Source: Isoptericola chiayiensis
GTDB lineage: Bacteria; Actinomycetota; Actinomycetes; Actinomycetales; Cellulomonadaceae
Direction: 5' to 3'
Length of the DNA: 64,000 bases
Assembly (NCBI RefSeq): GCF_013149805.1
Contig: NZ_JABEZT010000004.1
Span: 186,001 to 250,000 of the forward strand
Both the position numbers and the translations under genes were made by a program. Positions 7,899-17,208 of the stretch are shown one piece after another. The notes below the pieces were generated by a model. It worked only from the letters and a program-made list of their open reading frames with translations, searched no databases and was not told the origin of the DNA. Within the stretch, counting starts at the first letter, position 1. Each line of letters opens with the position of its first letter.

Positions 7899-9008
7899 CT
7901 ACGGCAGGTAGTCGACGAGCTCGGGCTGCTCGGCGTAGATCTCGTCGATGATCGTGGTGTCGAAGAGGTCGTCGACGCTCACGTCCCAGCCGGCGGCGGC
8001 GAGGGAGTCGACGGTCTCCTGCTTGAGCTCGTCCGAGATGGTGAACAGGCCGTTCTCCTCGGTCTCCTCGGTGGAGATGAGCTCCTTCTCGGCCTCGAGA
8101 CCCATCTGCGTCTTCTCGGGGTCCAGCGAGCCGAACGCGGCCTCCAGGCCGTCCTCCGACGACGCGGCGGCCTCGTTGTAGTACTGCTCGACCAGCGCGA
8201 CCGTGTCCTCGGAGGACTCGGTGAAGACGTCCGTCCACCCCTTGATCTCGGCGGTGAGGAACGCCTTGAGCAGGTCGGGGTTCTCCTCGAGGTACTGGTC
8301 GGTGACGCTGAACGTCTCGGCCACGTACGGCACGCCGTTCTCGGCGTAGGCGAGGTTGGTGACGTCGTAGCCGGCGAGCTCGACGGTCAGGGCCTCGTTG
8401 GTGAGGTAGGCCATGAACCCGTCGACCTCCTCGTTCATCAGCGGCGTCGGGTCGAAGTCGACGGGCACGACGGTGACGTCGCTCTCGTCGATCCCGTTGG
8501 CCTGCAGCAGTGCCGCGAACACGGACGCGTTGGAGTCCTGCACGCCGATCGTCTTGCCGACCAGGTCCTCCGGCGAGGAGATGTCGGCGCCGTCGGCGAG
8601 CGACAGGATCGTGAACGGGTTCTTCTGGAACGTCGCGCCGATGATCTTCAGGGGGGCGTCCTGCTCCGCGATCGCCGCGCCGATCGAGGCGGCGTCGCTC
8701 AGGGCGACCTCGACCGTGCCGGACAGCAGCTTGGCGACGCCGGTGTCCGGGCCGGAGATGCCGATGACGTCGTCGAAACCGGCCTCGTCGTAGTAGCCGT
8801 TCTCGTAGGCGTAGAACTCGCCGGCGAACTCCTCGTTCTTGATCCAGGAGTACTGGACGCTGATCTCGCCGTACGAGGCGTCCTCGGACTCGCCGGAGGT
8901 GGTGGCCGGCTCCTCGCCGGCGCAGGCGCCGAGCGCGAGGGCGCCGGCGGCGATCGCGGCGACGGCGCCGACGCGGGCGCGGCGCGGGTGTGTGCTGTGG
9001 ACTGCCAT
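7899..9008 (-). CDS. Substrate-binding lipoprotein, NMT1/SsuA-like
   Basis: 369 residues. A signal peptide ends in the lipobox LGAC at about residues 24-27, so it is a membrane-anchored extracellular receptor. The mature part is a periplasmic-binding-protein type II fold of the NMT1/THI5-like group (SGPDTGVAKLLSGTVEVALSDAA and LVGKTIGVQ are typical). ATG at 9008 is chosen because it opens the signal peptide and has GGAG 9 bases upstream; an upstream in-frame GTG would add 18 residues with no function. It is the first gene of the transporter operon. A purine or pyrimidine-like ligand is suggested by the xdh genes just upstream. Confidence 0.88.
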   Translation of the reverse strand: MAVHSTHPRRARVGAVAAIAAGALALGACAGEEPATTSGESEDASYGEISVQYSWIKNEEFAGEFYAYENGYYDEAGFDDVIGISGPDTGVAKLLSGTVEVALSDAASIGAAIAEQDAPLKIIGATFQKNPFTILSLADGADISSPEDLVGKTIGVQDSNASVFAALLQANGIDESDVTVVPVDFDPTPLMNEEVDGFMAYLTNEALTVELAGYDVTNLAYAENGVPYVAETFSVTDQYLEENPDLLKAFLTAEIKGWTDVFTESSEDTVALVEQYYNEAAASSEDGLEAAFGSLDPEKTQMGLEAEKELISTEETEENGLFTISDELKQETVDSLAAAGWDVSVDDLFDTTIIDEIYAEQPELVDYLP

Positions 9009-9100
9009 GGGGTGGGTCTCCGCTCGACCTGGTGCGATGGGAACGAACGGCAACGTAGCCATCGGAGGTTTCGGCGGGACGGTCGCGGCGTTTCAGGAGT

Positions 9101-9118
9101 GTGAAGCCATCACTTCAC
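9101..9118. promoter_or_regulatory. Perfect inverted repeat GTGAAG-N6-CTTCAC
   Basis: An 18-bp dyad lies at the end of the xdh large-subunit gene (the stop is at 9115) and upstream of the lipoprotein gene on the same strand. Six-base arms with a 6-base centre suit a dimeric repressor better than a terminator. It could give the transporter genes a separate promoter control. Confidence 0.35.
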
Positions 9119-11916
9119 CCATGCTCAGGAGCGTTCTGTGACAGCCGCCACACGCGCTCGCGGGTGAAGGGCTGGCGGAACGGCCGCCGGCCGAGTGCGC
9201 GGGCGATCGCGTTGCCGACCGCGGGCGCCACCGGGTTGTACGGCGACTCGCTCATCGACTTCGCGCCGAACGGCCCGATCGTGTCGAAGGTGTCGGCGAA
9301 GTACACCTCGGTGTCGGGGACGTCGGCCGACTGCGGGACGCGGTAGGTGCGGAACACCGGGTTCGTCACGGCCCCGCGGTCGTCGACCAGCACCTCCTCG
9401 TACAGCGCGCTGCCCAGGCCCTGGGCCGCGCCGCCCTCGACCTGACCGCGGCACTGCGCCGGGTTCATGACGAACCCGGCGTCCGCGGCCTGCACCGACT
9501 GCAGCACGCGCACCGACCCGGTCTCCTCCTCGACGGTGACCCGCACCGCGTGCACGTTGAACGCCAGGCTGCGCTCCTTGCCGTCGTCGCTGCCGTGGGT
9601 CGTCAGCTCGCGGCTCTCCGGGTCCCCGGCGGCGGCGACGATCTCGTCGAAGCCGACGAGCCGGTCGCCGACGCGCACGCCGTCCGCGACGAGCTCTGCC
9701 TGCGGAACCGCACCTCCCGCCGGGGTTCCGCCGTCGGACACCTGCCGCGCGACGTCGATCATCAGGCCGCGCAGCGCCGTGCAGGCGCGCGCCAGCGCCT
9801 TGCCGGCCACCACCGTGCCCGCCGACGCGAACGCGCCCGTGTCGTGGTCCACCAGGTCCGTGTCCGAGGCCCGCAGCACGATCCGGTCCGGCGTCGCCGC
9901 CAGGGTCGAGGCGGCGATCTGCCGGTGCACCGTGCTGGTGCCGTTGCCGAACTCGGCCGTCCCGACCGACAGCGCGAACGTGCCGTCCCGGCGCAGCGAG
10001 GCGGCGGCGTGCGCGTGGTGGCCGCCCGGGGCCGCCCCCGCGATGAACGCGATCGCCATGCCCTCGCCGACCCGCCACCCGGACGGTGCCTCGACGCCGT
10101 TGCCGCGCCGCAGCGCGTCCTGGGCGAGGTCGAGGCACTGGTCAAGCCCGTAGCTGCCCCACCGCAGGTCCGGCTCGGGCTCGTCGTCGACCGTGAGCAG
10201 TGGGTCCCCGTCGCGCACCGCGTTGCGGCGGCGCAGCTCGAACGGGTCGATCCCGAGCCGCTGCGCCAGCATGTCCATCGCCGACTCCACCCCGAGGATC
10301 ACCTGCCCCAGCCCGTACCCGCGGAACGCCCCCGACGGCACCGCGTTCGTGTACACCGACTCGGCGTCCACGCGCTTGACCGGGCAGCGGTAGACGTTGA
10401 TCGACTCCGCCACCGAGTGGAACAGCACCCCGATGCCGTGGTTGCCGTACGCGCCGGTGTTGCTCAGCACGTCGACCTTCAGCGCCGTCAACGTCCCGTC
10501 CGCTGTCGCGCCGAGCGAGACCTCCACGCGGAACGGATGGCGCAGCGCCGCGCGGCGGAACTCGTCGGTACGGGAGAACTCGTAGGACACCGGGCGGCCG
10601 GTGCGCAGCACCGCGAGCGCCACCAGGTCCTCGACGAACATCTCTTGCTTGCCGCCGAACCCGCCGCCCACCCGGGCGGCGTGCACCCGCACGCGGTCCC
10701 GGGGCAGGTCGAAGACGTGCGCGAGCTCGTTGCGGGTGAGGAACGGCACCTGGGTGCTGGAGCGGATGACGAGCCGGCCGTCGTCGTCGAGCCGGCCGAG
10801 CGCGCCGTGCGTCTCGAGCTGGGCGTGCGCCACCCGCCCGGTCTGCCAGGTCCCGCCGACGGTGACGGCGCTCGCGGCGAGTGCCGCGTCGACGTCGCCT
10901 CCGATGCCGGCGTGCAGGCTGCCAAGCACGTTCGGGCGGTCCGGGTCGGCCTGGACGGCGACCGGCCGGTCCGGGTGGACGGCCGGGGCGTCCGGCTGCC
11001 GTGCCTCCTCGGCGTCGAGCACGAACGGCAGGGGTTCGTAGGTCACGTCGATCAGCCCGAGCGCGGCGTCGGCGATCTCGGCGGTCTCGGCGACGACGGC
11101 GGCGACGCGCTGGCCGACGAACCGGACCGTGTCGTCGAGCACGCGGGTGTCGTCCGGGTCGTCGGTGCGGTGCTCGTGGCGTGCGGTGGAGAACCGCTTC
11201 GTGGGGGCGTCGGCGTGGGTGAGGACGGTGACGACGCCGGGCAGCGCGCGGGCGGCGGCGGTGTCGATGGCGGTGATCCGGGCGTGCGCGTGCTTCGAGC
11301 CCAGGACGCGCAGCACGAGCGTGCCGGTGGCCTCCGGGGTGTCGAAGGTGTACGGCTCCAGGCCCTGGACCACGCGTCGGGCGGGTTCGGGGGAGACCGA
11401 GCGTCCGACGCCGGCCGGTGTGTCGCCGTCGTCCGTCCCGGCCCCCGGGGTCGAGCCCGCCGAGCCCGCCGCGGTCGGTGCGCCGTCGTCGAGGACCTTG
11501 CGGATCGCCGCGCGGATCGGACGGTAGCCGGTGCAGCGGCACAGCGAGCCCTTGAGCCGCCGGTCGAGGTCGGGCAGGTCGTCGGCGGTCAGGCAGGACG
11601 CGGTGACGCTCATCCCGGGGGTGCAGAACCCGCACTGGAAGCCGAACTCCTCGATGAGCGCCTCCTGCACCGGGTGCAGGTCGTCGCCGGGGGCGAGGCC
11701 CGCTGCCGTGGTGACCTGTGCGCCCTCGGCGCGCGGGGCGGGCACGATGCACGAGTGCACGGGCTTGCCGTCCAGCAGCACCGCGCAGGCCCCGCAGTCG
11801 CCCGCGTCGCACCCCTTCTTGACCTCGGTGTGCCCGTGCTCGCGCAGCAGGGTGCGCAGGCACTGCCCGGGGCGCGGGTCGGTGTCGTGGCCTGTGCCGT
11901 TGACGTGGATCTTCAT
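9115..11916 (-). CDS. Xanthine-dehydrogenase-type enzyme, 2Fe-2S domain fused to Mo-binding domain
   Basis: 933 residues. Residues 1-140 are a plant-type plus all-alpha [2Fe-2S] domain: C36, C41, C44, C56 bind the first cluster and C95, C98, C126, C128 the second. From about 170 onward it is the molybdopterin-binding aldehyde/xanthine oxidase subunit, ending with GAKSMSES, where the Glu at about 890 stands for the catalytic Glu of the usual GAKGxGE. The FAD subunit is a separate gene whose stop overlaps this start by 4 bases. Joining small and large subunits while leaving FAD separate is a recognised but less common arrangement. Likely hydroxylates a purine ring; the exact purine is not shown. 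Confidence 0.9.
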   Translation of the reverse strand: MKIHVNGTGHDTDPRPGQCLRTLLREHGHTEVKKGCDAGDCGACAVLLDGKPVHSCIVPAPRAEGAQVTTAAGLAPGDDLHPVQEALIEEFGFQCGFCTPGMSVTASCLTADDLPDLDRRLKGSLCRCTGYRPIRAAIRKVLDDGAPTAAGSAGSTPGAGTDDGDTPAGVGRSVSPEPARRVVQGLEPYTFDTPEATGTLVLRVLGSKHAHARITAIDTAAARALPGVVTVLTHADAPTKRFSTARHEHRTDDPDDTRVLDDTVRFVGQRVAAVVAETAEIADAALGLIDVTYEPLPFVLDAEEARQPDAPAVHPDRPVAVQADPDRPNVLGSLHAGIGGDVDAALAASAVTVGGTWQTGRVAHAQLETHGALGRLDDDGRLVIRSSTQVPFLTRNELAHVFDLPRDRVRVHAARVGGGFGGKQEMFVEDLVALAVLRTGRPVSYEFSRTDEFRRAALRHPFRVEVSLGATADGTLTALKVDVLSNTGAYGNHGIGVLFHSVAESINVYRCPVKRVDAESVYTNAVPSGAFRGYGLGQVILGVESAMDMLAQRLGIDPFELRRRNAVRDGDPLLTVDDEPEPDLRWGSYGLDQCLDLAQDALRRGNGVEAPSGWRVGEGMAIAFIAGAAPGGHHAHAAASLRRDGTFALSVGTAEFGNGTSTVHRQIAASTLAATPDRIVLRASDTDLVDHDTGAFASAGTVVAGKALARACTALRGLMIDVARQVSDGGTPAGGAVPQAELVADGVRVGDRLVGFDEIVAAAGDPESRELTTHGSDDGKERSLAFNVHAVRVTVEEETGSVRVLQSVQAADAGFVMNPAQCRGQVEGGAAQGLGSALYEEVLVDDRGAVTNPVFRTYRVPQSADVPDTEVYFADTFDTIGPFGAKSMSESPYNPVAPAVGNAIARALGRRPFRQPFTRERVWRLSQNAPEHG

Positions 11917-12767
11917 GCGGGGTCCTCAGGGTCCTTCTCCGGGTCGCCGGCGAGATCCCGGCGCAGCCGTTCGGCGAGGACGACGCTCACGCCGCGCCGC
12001 CAGTCGGCCGCGCCGAGGGAGTCGGTGTACCAGCCGTCGAGGTCGCCGACGGCGGCCGCGAGCGTGGCGGCGTCGGGCAGCGCGGCGAACCGCAGCACGG
12101 CGGGGCGCTCGACGGCGGCCGTCACCGCGACGACGCACGTGCCGTCGGCGTCGCGGCGGCCCGAGACGACGGCGCCGGAGCGGCCGAGCTCGGCCAGGGC
12201 GATCTTGTGCAGCCCGGCGCGCGAGCGCAGGGCGCTCGCGGGCAGCTGGATCGCGCGCAGCACCTCGCCGTGGCGCAGGGCGGTCTCGCCGGGCCCGGTG
12301 ACCAGGTCCGCGACGAGCGGTCGGCGCGTGCCGCCGTCGGGCGTCCACACCTCGGCGACGCCGTCGAGCGCGACGGCCAGGGAGACCATCGCGGCGGCGG
12401 GGAAGGCTCGGCAGACGTTGCCGCCGACGGTGGCGGTGTTCCAGATCTTGAAGGAGGCCAGCAGCGCGTCGGCGGCGTCGGGGATCATCGCGACCGCGGA
12501 CCAGTCCGCCGGGACGGGGTCGGCGCCGCGGCCCTCGGCCCAGCCGCGCAGGGTCGCGATGGTGCAGGTCGCGGCGATGCGCAGGCCGTCGGCGCTCACC
12601 TCCAGGTCGGGCCAGCCGAGCGTGGTCAGGTCGACGAACCCGGTGGTGCCCGGCTGGGGTTCGCTCATCAGCCAGGTGCCCCCGCCCAGGAAGACCTCGC
12701 CGGGTTCCAGCGCGAGGTCGGCGCGCGTGCGGGCGGTGCGGAAGCCGGTGACGGACGTGACGTCCAT
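11913..12767 (-). CDS. FAD-binding subunit of xanthine-dehydrogenase-type enzyme
   Basis: 284 residues, CoxM/XdhB-like FAD_binding_5 fold. FAD contacts are seen in [13 protein letters not shown] (about 22-34) and in [13 protein letters not shown] (about 113-125), followed by the CO-dehydrogenase flavoprotein C-terminal domain. It passes electrons from the Fe-S domain to NAD+ or another acceptor. The start overlaps the amidohydrolase stop by one base and its stop overlaps the Fe-S/Mo subunit start, so the enzyme is made from a coupled pair of genes. Confidence 0.9.
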   Translation of the reverse strand: MDVTSVTGFRTARTRADLALEPGEVFLGGGTWLMSEPQPGTTGFVDLTTLGWPDLEVSADGLRIAATCTIATLRGWAEGRGADPVPADWSAVAMIPDAADALLASFKIWNTATVGGNVCRAFPAAAMVSLAVALDGVAEVWTPDGGTRRPLVADLVTGPGETALRHGEVLRAIQLPASALRSRAGLHKIALAELGRSGAVVSGRRDADGTCVVAVTAAVERPAVLRFAALPDAATLAAAVGDLDGWYTDSLGAADWRRGVSVVLAERLRRDLAGDPEKDPEDPA

Positions 12768-14125
12768 CAGAGCCGCTCGGCGAGCTCGCGCGAGGCCAGG
12801 GTCACCTCGTGGGCGAGCTTGCGCTCGTCGGTGGTGGTCAGCGTCGCGTCCTCGACGACGGCGCGCCCGGCGACGTACAGCCGCTTCAGGGGCGGCAGCG
12901 CGCCGAGCCCGAGCGCGGCGACGGGGTCGAGGATGCCGGCGTGCTCGACGCCGTCGACCTGCCAGACGGCGACGTCGGCGAGCTTGCCGACCTCGAGGGA
13001 GCCGATCTCGTCGCCCCGCCCCAGGACCCGCGCGCCACCCATCGTGGCGGCCCGCAGCCCGTCGCGGACGCTCATCGAGTCCGCGCCGGTGCGCAGCCGG
13101 TTCATGAGCACGGACTCGCGGATCTCGACGCCGAGCTGACCGGACTCGTTGGAGGCGGCGCCGTCGACGCCGAGCCCCACCGCCACCCCGGCGTCCAGCA
13201 GGGCGCGCACGGGTGCGATCCCCGCGGCCAGCCGCCCGTTCGACGACGGGCAGTGCGCGACGCCGGTGCCGGTGGCGGCGTACCGCGCGATGGCCGGGTC
13301 GTCGAGGTGCACGCAGTGCGCCATCCAGACGTCGGGTCCGAGCCAGCCCTGGTCCTCCAGGTACTGCGTCGGGCTGGTGCCGAAGTGCTCGAGGCAGTAG
13401 GCGTCCTCCTCGGCGGTCTCCGAGGCGTGGGTGTGCAGGCGCACGTCGAGCGAGCGGGCCAGCGTGGCGGCCTCGCGCAGCAGGTCGGCGGTCACCGAGA
13501 ACGGCGAGCACGGGGCGATCGCGACGCGCACCATCGCCTCGCGGGAGGCGTCGTGGTACTTCTCGACGGCCTCGGCCGACGCCGCGAGGGCCGCGTCCGT
13601 GGTCTCGACGGCGAAGTCCGGCGGCAGCCCGCCCGCCGAGGCGCCGAGGTCCATGGACCCGCGGGTGGCGTGCAGGCGGACGCCGACGCGGGACGCCGCC
13701 TCGACGATCCCGCCGACGATGTCGCCCGAACCCTGTGGGAACACGTAGTGGTGGTCGCCCACCGTGGTGCAGCCCGACCGCGCGAGGACCGCCATCGCGC
13801 CGGCCGACCCGGTGCTGGTCAGGCCGGCGTCGATCCGGGACCACAGCGGGTACAGCGCGGTCAGCCAGTCGAAGAGGATCGAGTCCTGGGCGTACCCGCG
13901 GGTGAGCCACTGGTACAGGTGGTGGTGGGTGTTGACCAGGCCGGGCGTGACCAGGCAGCCGGTCGCGTCGACGACGTCGGCCCCGGCACGCAGTTGCTCC
14001 GGCGCGCGGCCCGCTCCCACGGCCACGATGTCGCCGCCGTCGAGGACGACGTGCCCGGCCGTGTGCTCGGTGCCGGTGGCGTCGACGGTGGCGACGTGGC
14101 CGTTCTCGATGAGGGTGCGGGTCAT
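12767..14125 (-). CDS. Amidohydrolase, 8-oxoguanine/guanine deaminase-like
   Basis: 452 residues, subtype III amidohydrolase of the AtzA/TrzN/8-oxoguanine deaminase group. Metal and catalytic residues are visible: H67 and H69 in NTHHHLYQW, the HTHASETAEED string (His plus the proton-shuttling Glu), MAHCVHLDD, and the Asp in GLGVDGAASNE. Such enzymes deaminate an aminated purine ring in the cytoplasm, for example 8-oxoguanine to urate. The gene is coupled to the FAD subunit (1-base overlap) and to xdhC (4-base overlap), so deamination and ring hydroxylation are joined in one operon. Other amino-heterocycles, including s-triazines, cannot be excluded. Confidence 0.86.
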   Translation of the reverse strand: MTRTLIENGHVATVDATGTEHTAGHVVLDGGDIVAVGAGRAPEQLRAGADVVDATGCLVTPGLVNTHHHLYQWLTRGYAQDSILFDWLTALYPLWSRIDAGLTSTGSAGAMAVLARSGCTTVGDHHYVFPQGSGDIVGGIVEAASRVGVRLHATRGSMDLGASAGGLPPDFAVETTDAALAASAEAVEKYHDASREAMVRVAIAPCSPFSVTADLLREAATLARSLDVRLHTHASETAEEDAYCLEHFGTSPTQYLEDQGWLGPDVWMAHCVHLDDPAIARYAATGTGVAHCPSSNGRLAAGIAPVRALLDAGVAVGLGVDGAASNESGQLGVEIRESVLMNRLRTGADSMSVRDGLRAATMGGARVLGRGDEIGSLEVGKLADVAVWQVDGVEHAGILDPVAALGLGALPPLKRLYVAGRAVVEDATLTTTDERKLAHEVTLASRELAERL

Positions 14126-15243
14126 GGTCGGGTGCCTCCGGGTCGGGCGAGGGACTGCGCGGGCGGTGCCGGGCACGTGGCGGCCCGGGGGTGGGGCACG
14201 ACGGCGGAGCCCCGGTGGATCGGACCGCTCGCCTCGCGCAGGGGGCGGCCGGAGCCGCCGTGCCGTGAGGCGACGATCTCGGCCAGGACCGACAGCGCCG
14301 TCTCCTCGGGGGTCGAGCCCGCCAGGTCGAGCCCGAGGGGGGAGTGCAGCCGGGCGAGGTCGACGTCGTCCACGCCGGCGTCGCGCAACCGCTCGGCGCG
14401 GCGGGCGACGGTGGCCCGGGCGCCCATCGCTCCGACGAAGCCCACCGGCATCGACAGGGCCTGGCCGATCGCGGGCACGTCGAGCCGCTCGTCGTGCGTG
14501 AGCACGCACACGGCCGTCCGGGCGTCGGTCTCGTGGGCGGCCAGCCCGGCGAGGTACTCGTGGGGGAGCGCGACGACGAGCTCGTCGGCCGCCGGGAACC
14601 GCTCGCGGGTGACGAGCGTGGCCCACGGGTCGCACACGGTCACCGCGAAGCCCGCCGCGGCACCCACGTGGCACAGCGCGGCGGCGTGCTCACCGGCGCC
14701 GAGGACGATCAGGCGTGCGCGCGGTGCGCGCTGCAGGACCAGCAGGTCCGCGCCGTCGAGCGCACCGGGCAGGAGCCGGGTCTCGCGGTCGGCCAGGGAG
14801 GCCGTGGTCGCGGCGTCCAGCGTGGTCGCGTCCACGGTCAGGCCGGTGTGCGGGCCGGTCGTGACGACCGCGAGGACGGCTGGCCTGTCGGCAGCCGCGC
14901 CCTCCAGCGCCCGCATCGTGATCGTGTCCGCCGGGTCGAGGCGTTTCGCGAGGACGTCGACCTGCCCGCCGCAGGCCAGACCGGCGGCGTGGGCGGCGGC
15001 GTCGTCGAACCCGAACCGGGCCGACTGCGGACGCCCGGTGGCGAGCGCCGCGTGGGCGAGCACCACGGCATCGGCCTCGACGCAGCCGCCCGAGATCGAG
15101 CCGAGCACCGCGCCGTCGCCGGTGACCGCCATCGCGGCGCCGACACCCCGCGGCGCGCTGCTGGCGACGCGGGTCACGGTCACCACGGCGACCGGTGAAC
15201 CCGACCGGGCCAGGGGCAGCAGGTCGCGGGCGATCTCAAGCAT
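14122..15243 (-). CDS. xdhC: XdhC/CoxI family molybdenum-cofactor maturation protein
   Basis: 373 residues. XdhC-CoxI domain at the N-terminus (SSAPRGVGAAMAV and SISGGCVEADAV at about 30-65) and an XdhC Rossmann domain later (LIVLGAGEHAAALC). The family binds Moco, helps sulfurate it and inserts it into xanthine dehydrogenase. ATG at 15243 is the conserved start (MLEIARDLL). It heads the minus-strand operon, is divergent from the MocA-like gene by 71 bp, and overlaps the amidohydrolase start by four bases. Cofactor making and insertion are therefore encoded around a shared promoter region. Confidence 0.9.
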   Translation of the reverse strand: MLEIARDLLPLARSGSPVAVVTVTRVASSAPRGVGAAMAVTGDGAVLGSISGGCVEADAVVLAHAALATGRPQSARFGFDDAAAHAAGLACGGQVDVLAKRLDPADTITMRALEGAAADRPAVLAVVTTGPHTGLTVDATTLDAATTASLADRETRLLPGALDGADLLVLQRAPRARLIVLGAGEHAAALCHVGAAAGFAVTVCDPWATLVTRERFPAADELVVALPHEYLAGLAAHETDARTAVCVLTHDERLDVPAIGQALSMPVGFVGAMGARATVARRAERLRDAGVDDVDLARLHSPLGLDLAGSTPEETALSVLAEIVASRHGGSGRPLREASGPIHRGSAVVPHPRAATCPAPPAQSLARPGGTRP

Positions 15244-15314
15244 GGGCTTAAGTGTGCCGGGGGGATGTTTCGCGCGGGCTACGCTGCGATGACGCCGCAG
15301 CGAAGGGAGTGGCC

Positions 15315-15887
15315 GTGCGCACGACAGGGCTGGTCCTGGCCGCGGGAGCAGGTTCGCGGTTCGGCGGGCCCAAGGGACTCGCACGCACGACGGCGGGCGA
15401 ACCGTGGGTGCAGCGGGCCGTGCAGATGCTGGTCGCGGCCGGGTGCGACGAGGTGCTGGTCGCCGTCGGCGCGCGGGGAGCCGAGGTCGCCGCGCTGGTC
15501 CCGCCGTCGGGCCGCGTGGTGGTGGTCGACGACTGGGCCGACGGGCTCGCGGCGACGCTGCGGGCCGGGCTCGACGCCGCTGCGCGTCGTAGGGCTGAGG
15601 TCTTGGTCGTGACGCCCGTCGACACCCCCGATGCGCCGGCGGAGGCTGTGCGGCGTGTGCTCCGGCGAGCCGGTGGCGAGCGTGCGGCGTCGGCCGGCCT
15701 CGCGCGCGCCGTCTACGCCGGACGGCCCGGGCACCCCGTGGTGCTGGGCCGTGCCCACTGGGCCGGGGTCCGGGAGACCCTGGCCGGCGATGCCGGTGCC
15801 GGGCGCTATCTCGCCGCCCACGGGGCGGTCGAGGTCGAGTGCGGCGACCTGTGGTCCGGTGCCGACGTGGACCACGGCCCGCGGTGA
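15315..15887 (+). CDS. mocA: MobA/MocA-like nucleotidyltransferase
   Basis: 190 residues. The NTP-transferase loop LVLAAGAGSRFGGPKGL lies at about residues 7-23, and VTPVDTPDA is the metal-binding aspartate region. MocA-type enzymes add CMP to Mo-molybdopterin for xanthine-dehydrogenase-family enzymes. GTG at 15315 is chosen because GAAGGGAG ends 5 bases before it; GTG at 15309 would overlap that site. Divergent from xdhC, which fits joint control. Its stop overlaps the next start (GTGA). A generic NTP transferase is the alternative. Confidence 0.85.
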   Translation: MRTTGLVLAAGAGSRFGGPKGLARTTAGEPWVQRAVQMLVAAGCDEVLVAVGARGAEVAALVPPSGRVVVVDDWADGLAATLRAGLDAAARRRAEVLVVTPVDTPDAPAEAVRRVLRRAGGERAASAGLARAVYAGRPGHPVVLGRAHWAGVRETLAGDAGAGRYLAAHGAVEVECGDLWSGADVDHGPR

Positions 15888-17029
15888 CGGCCCCAGACCT
15901 GCGCGACCGTGCTCGGCGAGCCGACTACGGCGTCGTGTCGACGGCGCTCTCGCGGTGCAGCGACCGCGATCTGCGCGAGCTCGTGGAGGCCTCCCTTCCG
16001 GTCGGGTCCGGGATCGGCGGGCAGACGCTGCGAACAGAGATCGGCGGCGTACCCGTCTTCGTCAAGCAGGTGCGACTGACCGACCTGGAACGGCAGCCGG
16101 AGAACGTCGGTTCGACCGCGAACCTCTTCGGCCTGCCGATGTTCTGCCACGTCGGGGTCGGCAGCATCGGCGGCCCCGGCTTCGGTGCGTGGCGCGAGCT
16201 GGCCGTGCATGACCTGACCACCGACTGGGTGCTCGCGGGTGACCACGACGCGTTCCCCCTGACGTACCACTGGCGGGTGCTGGCGGACTCCGGGCGACCG
16301 CTGCCCGACGAGCTGGCCGACATCGACCGTGCCGTCGACTGCTGGGACGGAAGCGCCGCCGTCCGCCGTCGGATCGAGGCGCTGCGCGAGTCGACGGCGA
16401 GCCTGACGTTGTTCCTGGAGTTCATCCCGCAGACCCTGCACGACTGGTTCGGGCAGCAGGTCGCGGCGGGCGGCGCGGACGCCGAACGGGCCTGCGCGAT
16501 GGTCGAACGCGAGCTGGAGGCCGGCGTCGCGTTCATGGGCTCTCGCGGTCTGCTGCACCTCGACGCCCACTTCGAGAACATCCTCACCGACGGTGAGCGG
16601 CTGTACTTCGCCGACTACGGCCCGGCGGTCTCGTCCGGGTTCGACCTCACCCCGGACGAGGTGGGTTTCGTCGATCGGTTCCGCGGCTACGACCGGGCTT
16701 ACGCCGCAACGTGCCTCGTGAACTGGTTGGTCGTCGAGCTGTTCGGTCTCGGCCCGGACCGGCGCCCCGCGTTCGTGCGCGACTGCGCGACTGCGCGGCC
16801 GGAGAGGTGCCGGCCGGCGTCCCCCCCGGGTGTCGCGGCGGTCCTGCGTCGCCATGCAGCGGTCGCGGCCGAGACGGGGGAGTTCCTCCGTCGCTTCCGG
16901 CACGAGAGCCGGGCGACGCCGTACCCCGCCGGGGCGATGTGCGATTCCTTCGACGATGACCCGTCGTCGGGCGCTGACGCGGACCGGCCCGGCGCAGTCG
17001 CCGAGCGGCATACTGAGGTATGGCGATGA
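15884..17029 (+). CDS. Protein-kinase-fold phosphotransferase
   Basis: 381 residues. The kinase fold is visible: K61 in VPVFVKQV, a likely helix-C Glu at E105 (WRELAVHD), the catalytic loop HLDAHFEN (H225-N232, D227) and the metal-binding D244 in FADYG. This could phosphorylate a small molecule or a protein. GTG at 15884 overlaps the mocA stop (GTGA), and the stop overlaps the antitoxin start (ATGA), so it is inside a coupled four-gene string. The Pro/Arg-rich part at about 305-330 is low complexity but stays in frame. Target unknown; linkage with a toxin-antitoxin pair is unusual. Confidence 0.75.
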   Translation: MTAPDLRDRARRADYGVVSTALSRCSDRDLRELVEASLPVGSGIGGQTLRTEIGGVPVFVKQVRLTDLERQPENVGSTANLFGLPMFCHVGVGSIGGPGFGAWRELAVHDLTTDWVLAGDHDAFPLTYHWRVLADSGRPLPDELADIDRAVDCWDGSAAVRRRIEALRESTASLTLFLEFIPQTLHDWFGQQVAAGGADAERACAMVERELEAGVAFMGSRGLLHLDAHFENILTDGERLYFADYGPAVSSGFDLTPDEVGFVDRFRGYDRAYAATCLVNWLVVELFGLGPDRRPAFVRDCATARPERCRPASPPGVAAVLRRHAAVAAETGEFLRRFRHESRATPYPAGAMCDSFDDDPSSGADADRPGAVAERHTEVWR

Positions 17030-17208
17030 CCACGATCAAGGTGCCGGCCGAGGTGCGTGACCGGCTTCGCGAGCGTGCCGAGGCGCAGGGGATCACTCAG
17101 GGCGAGGCTCTGGCCCGCCTGCTCGACGCCACGCCCGCCCCGGATATCGAGTCGTTCCTCGACGACGTCACCGAGCGGTGGGGACCGCTCCTGGACCGCC
17201 TCGCGTGA
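17026..17208 (+). CDS. Ribbon-helix-helix type antitoxin
   Basis: 60 residues: MTTIKVPAEVRDRLRERAEAQG is a typical RHH DNA-binding strand plus helix, followed by an acidic C-terminal tail likely to wrap the toxin. The start at 17026 is preferred over ATG 17020 because it overlaps the upstream stop (ATGA) and has GAGG 7 bases before it. Its own stop overlaps the toxin start (GTGA). Family size and gene order are those of type II toxin-antitoxin modules. Confidence 0.78.
   Translation: MTTIKVPAEVRDRLRERAEAQGITQGEALARLLDATPAPDIESFLDDVTERWGPLLDRLA

Noticed and set aside
8400-8412. GAGGTAGGC-like single copies inside genes (also near 4955 and 36655)
   Set aside because: They are solitary and explained by codons of the genes concerned; no 20-bp neighbours and no inversion.
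5435-9008. Thiamine-precursor importer ThiXYZ with TPP riboswitch
   Set aside because: The proteins are of that superfamily, but no TPP riboswitch core (CTGAGA/ACCTGA with its helices) occurs upstream and the neighbours are purine genes.
16780-16830. Frameshift in the kinase-fold gene
   Set aside because: A repeated GCGACTGCGC and a Pro/Arg-rich stretch looked suspicious, but the frame continues into a sensible helical end (VAAVLRRHAAVAAETGEFLRRF) and to the coupled antitoxin start.
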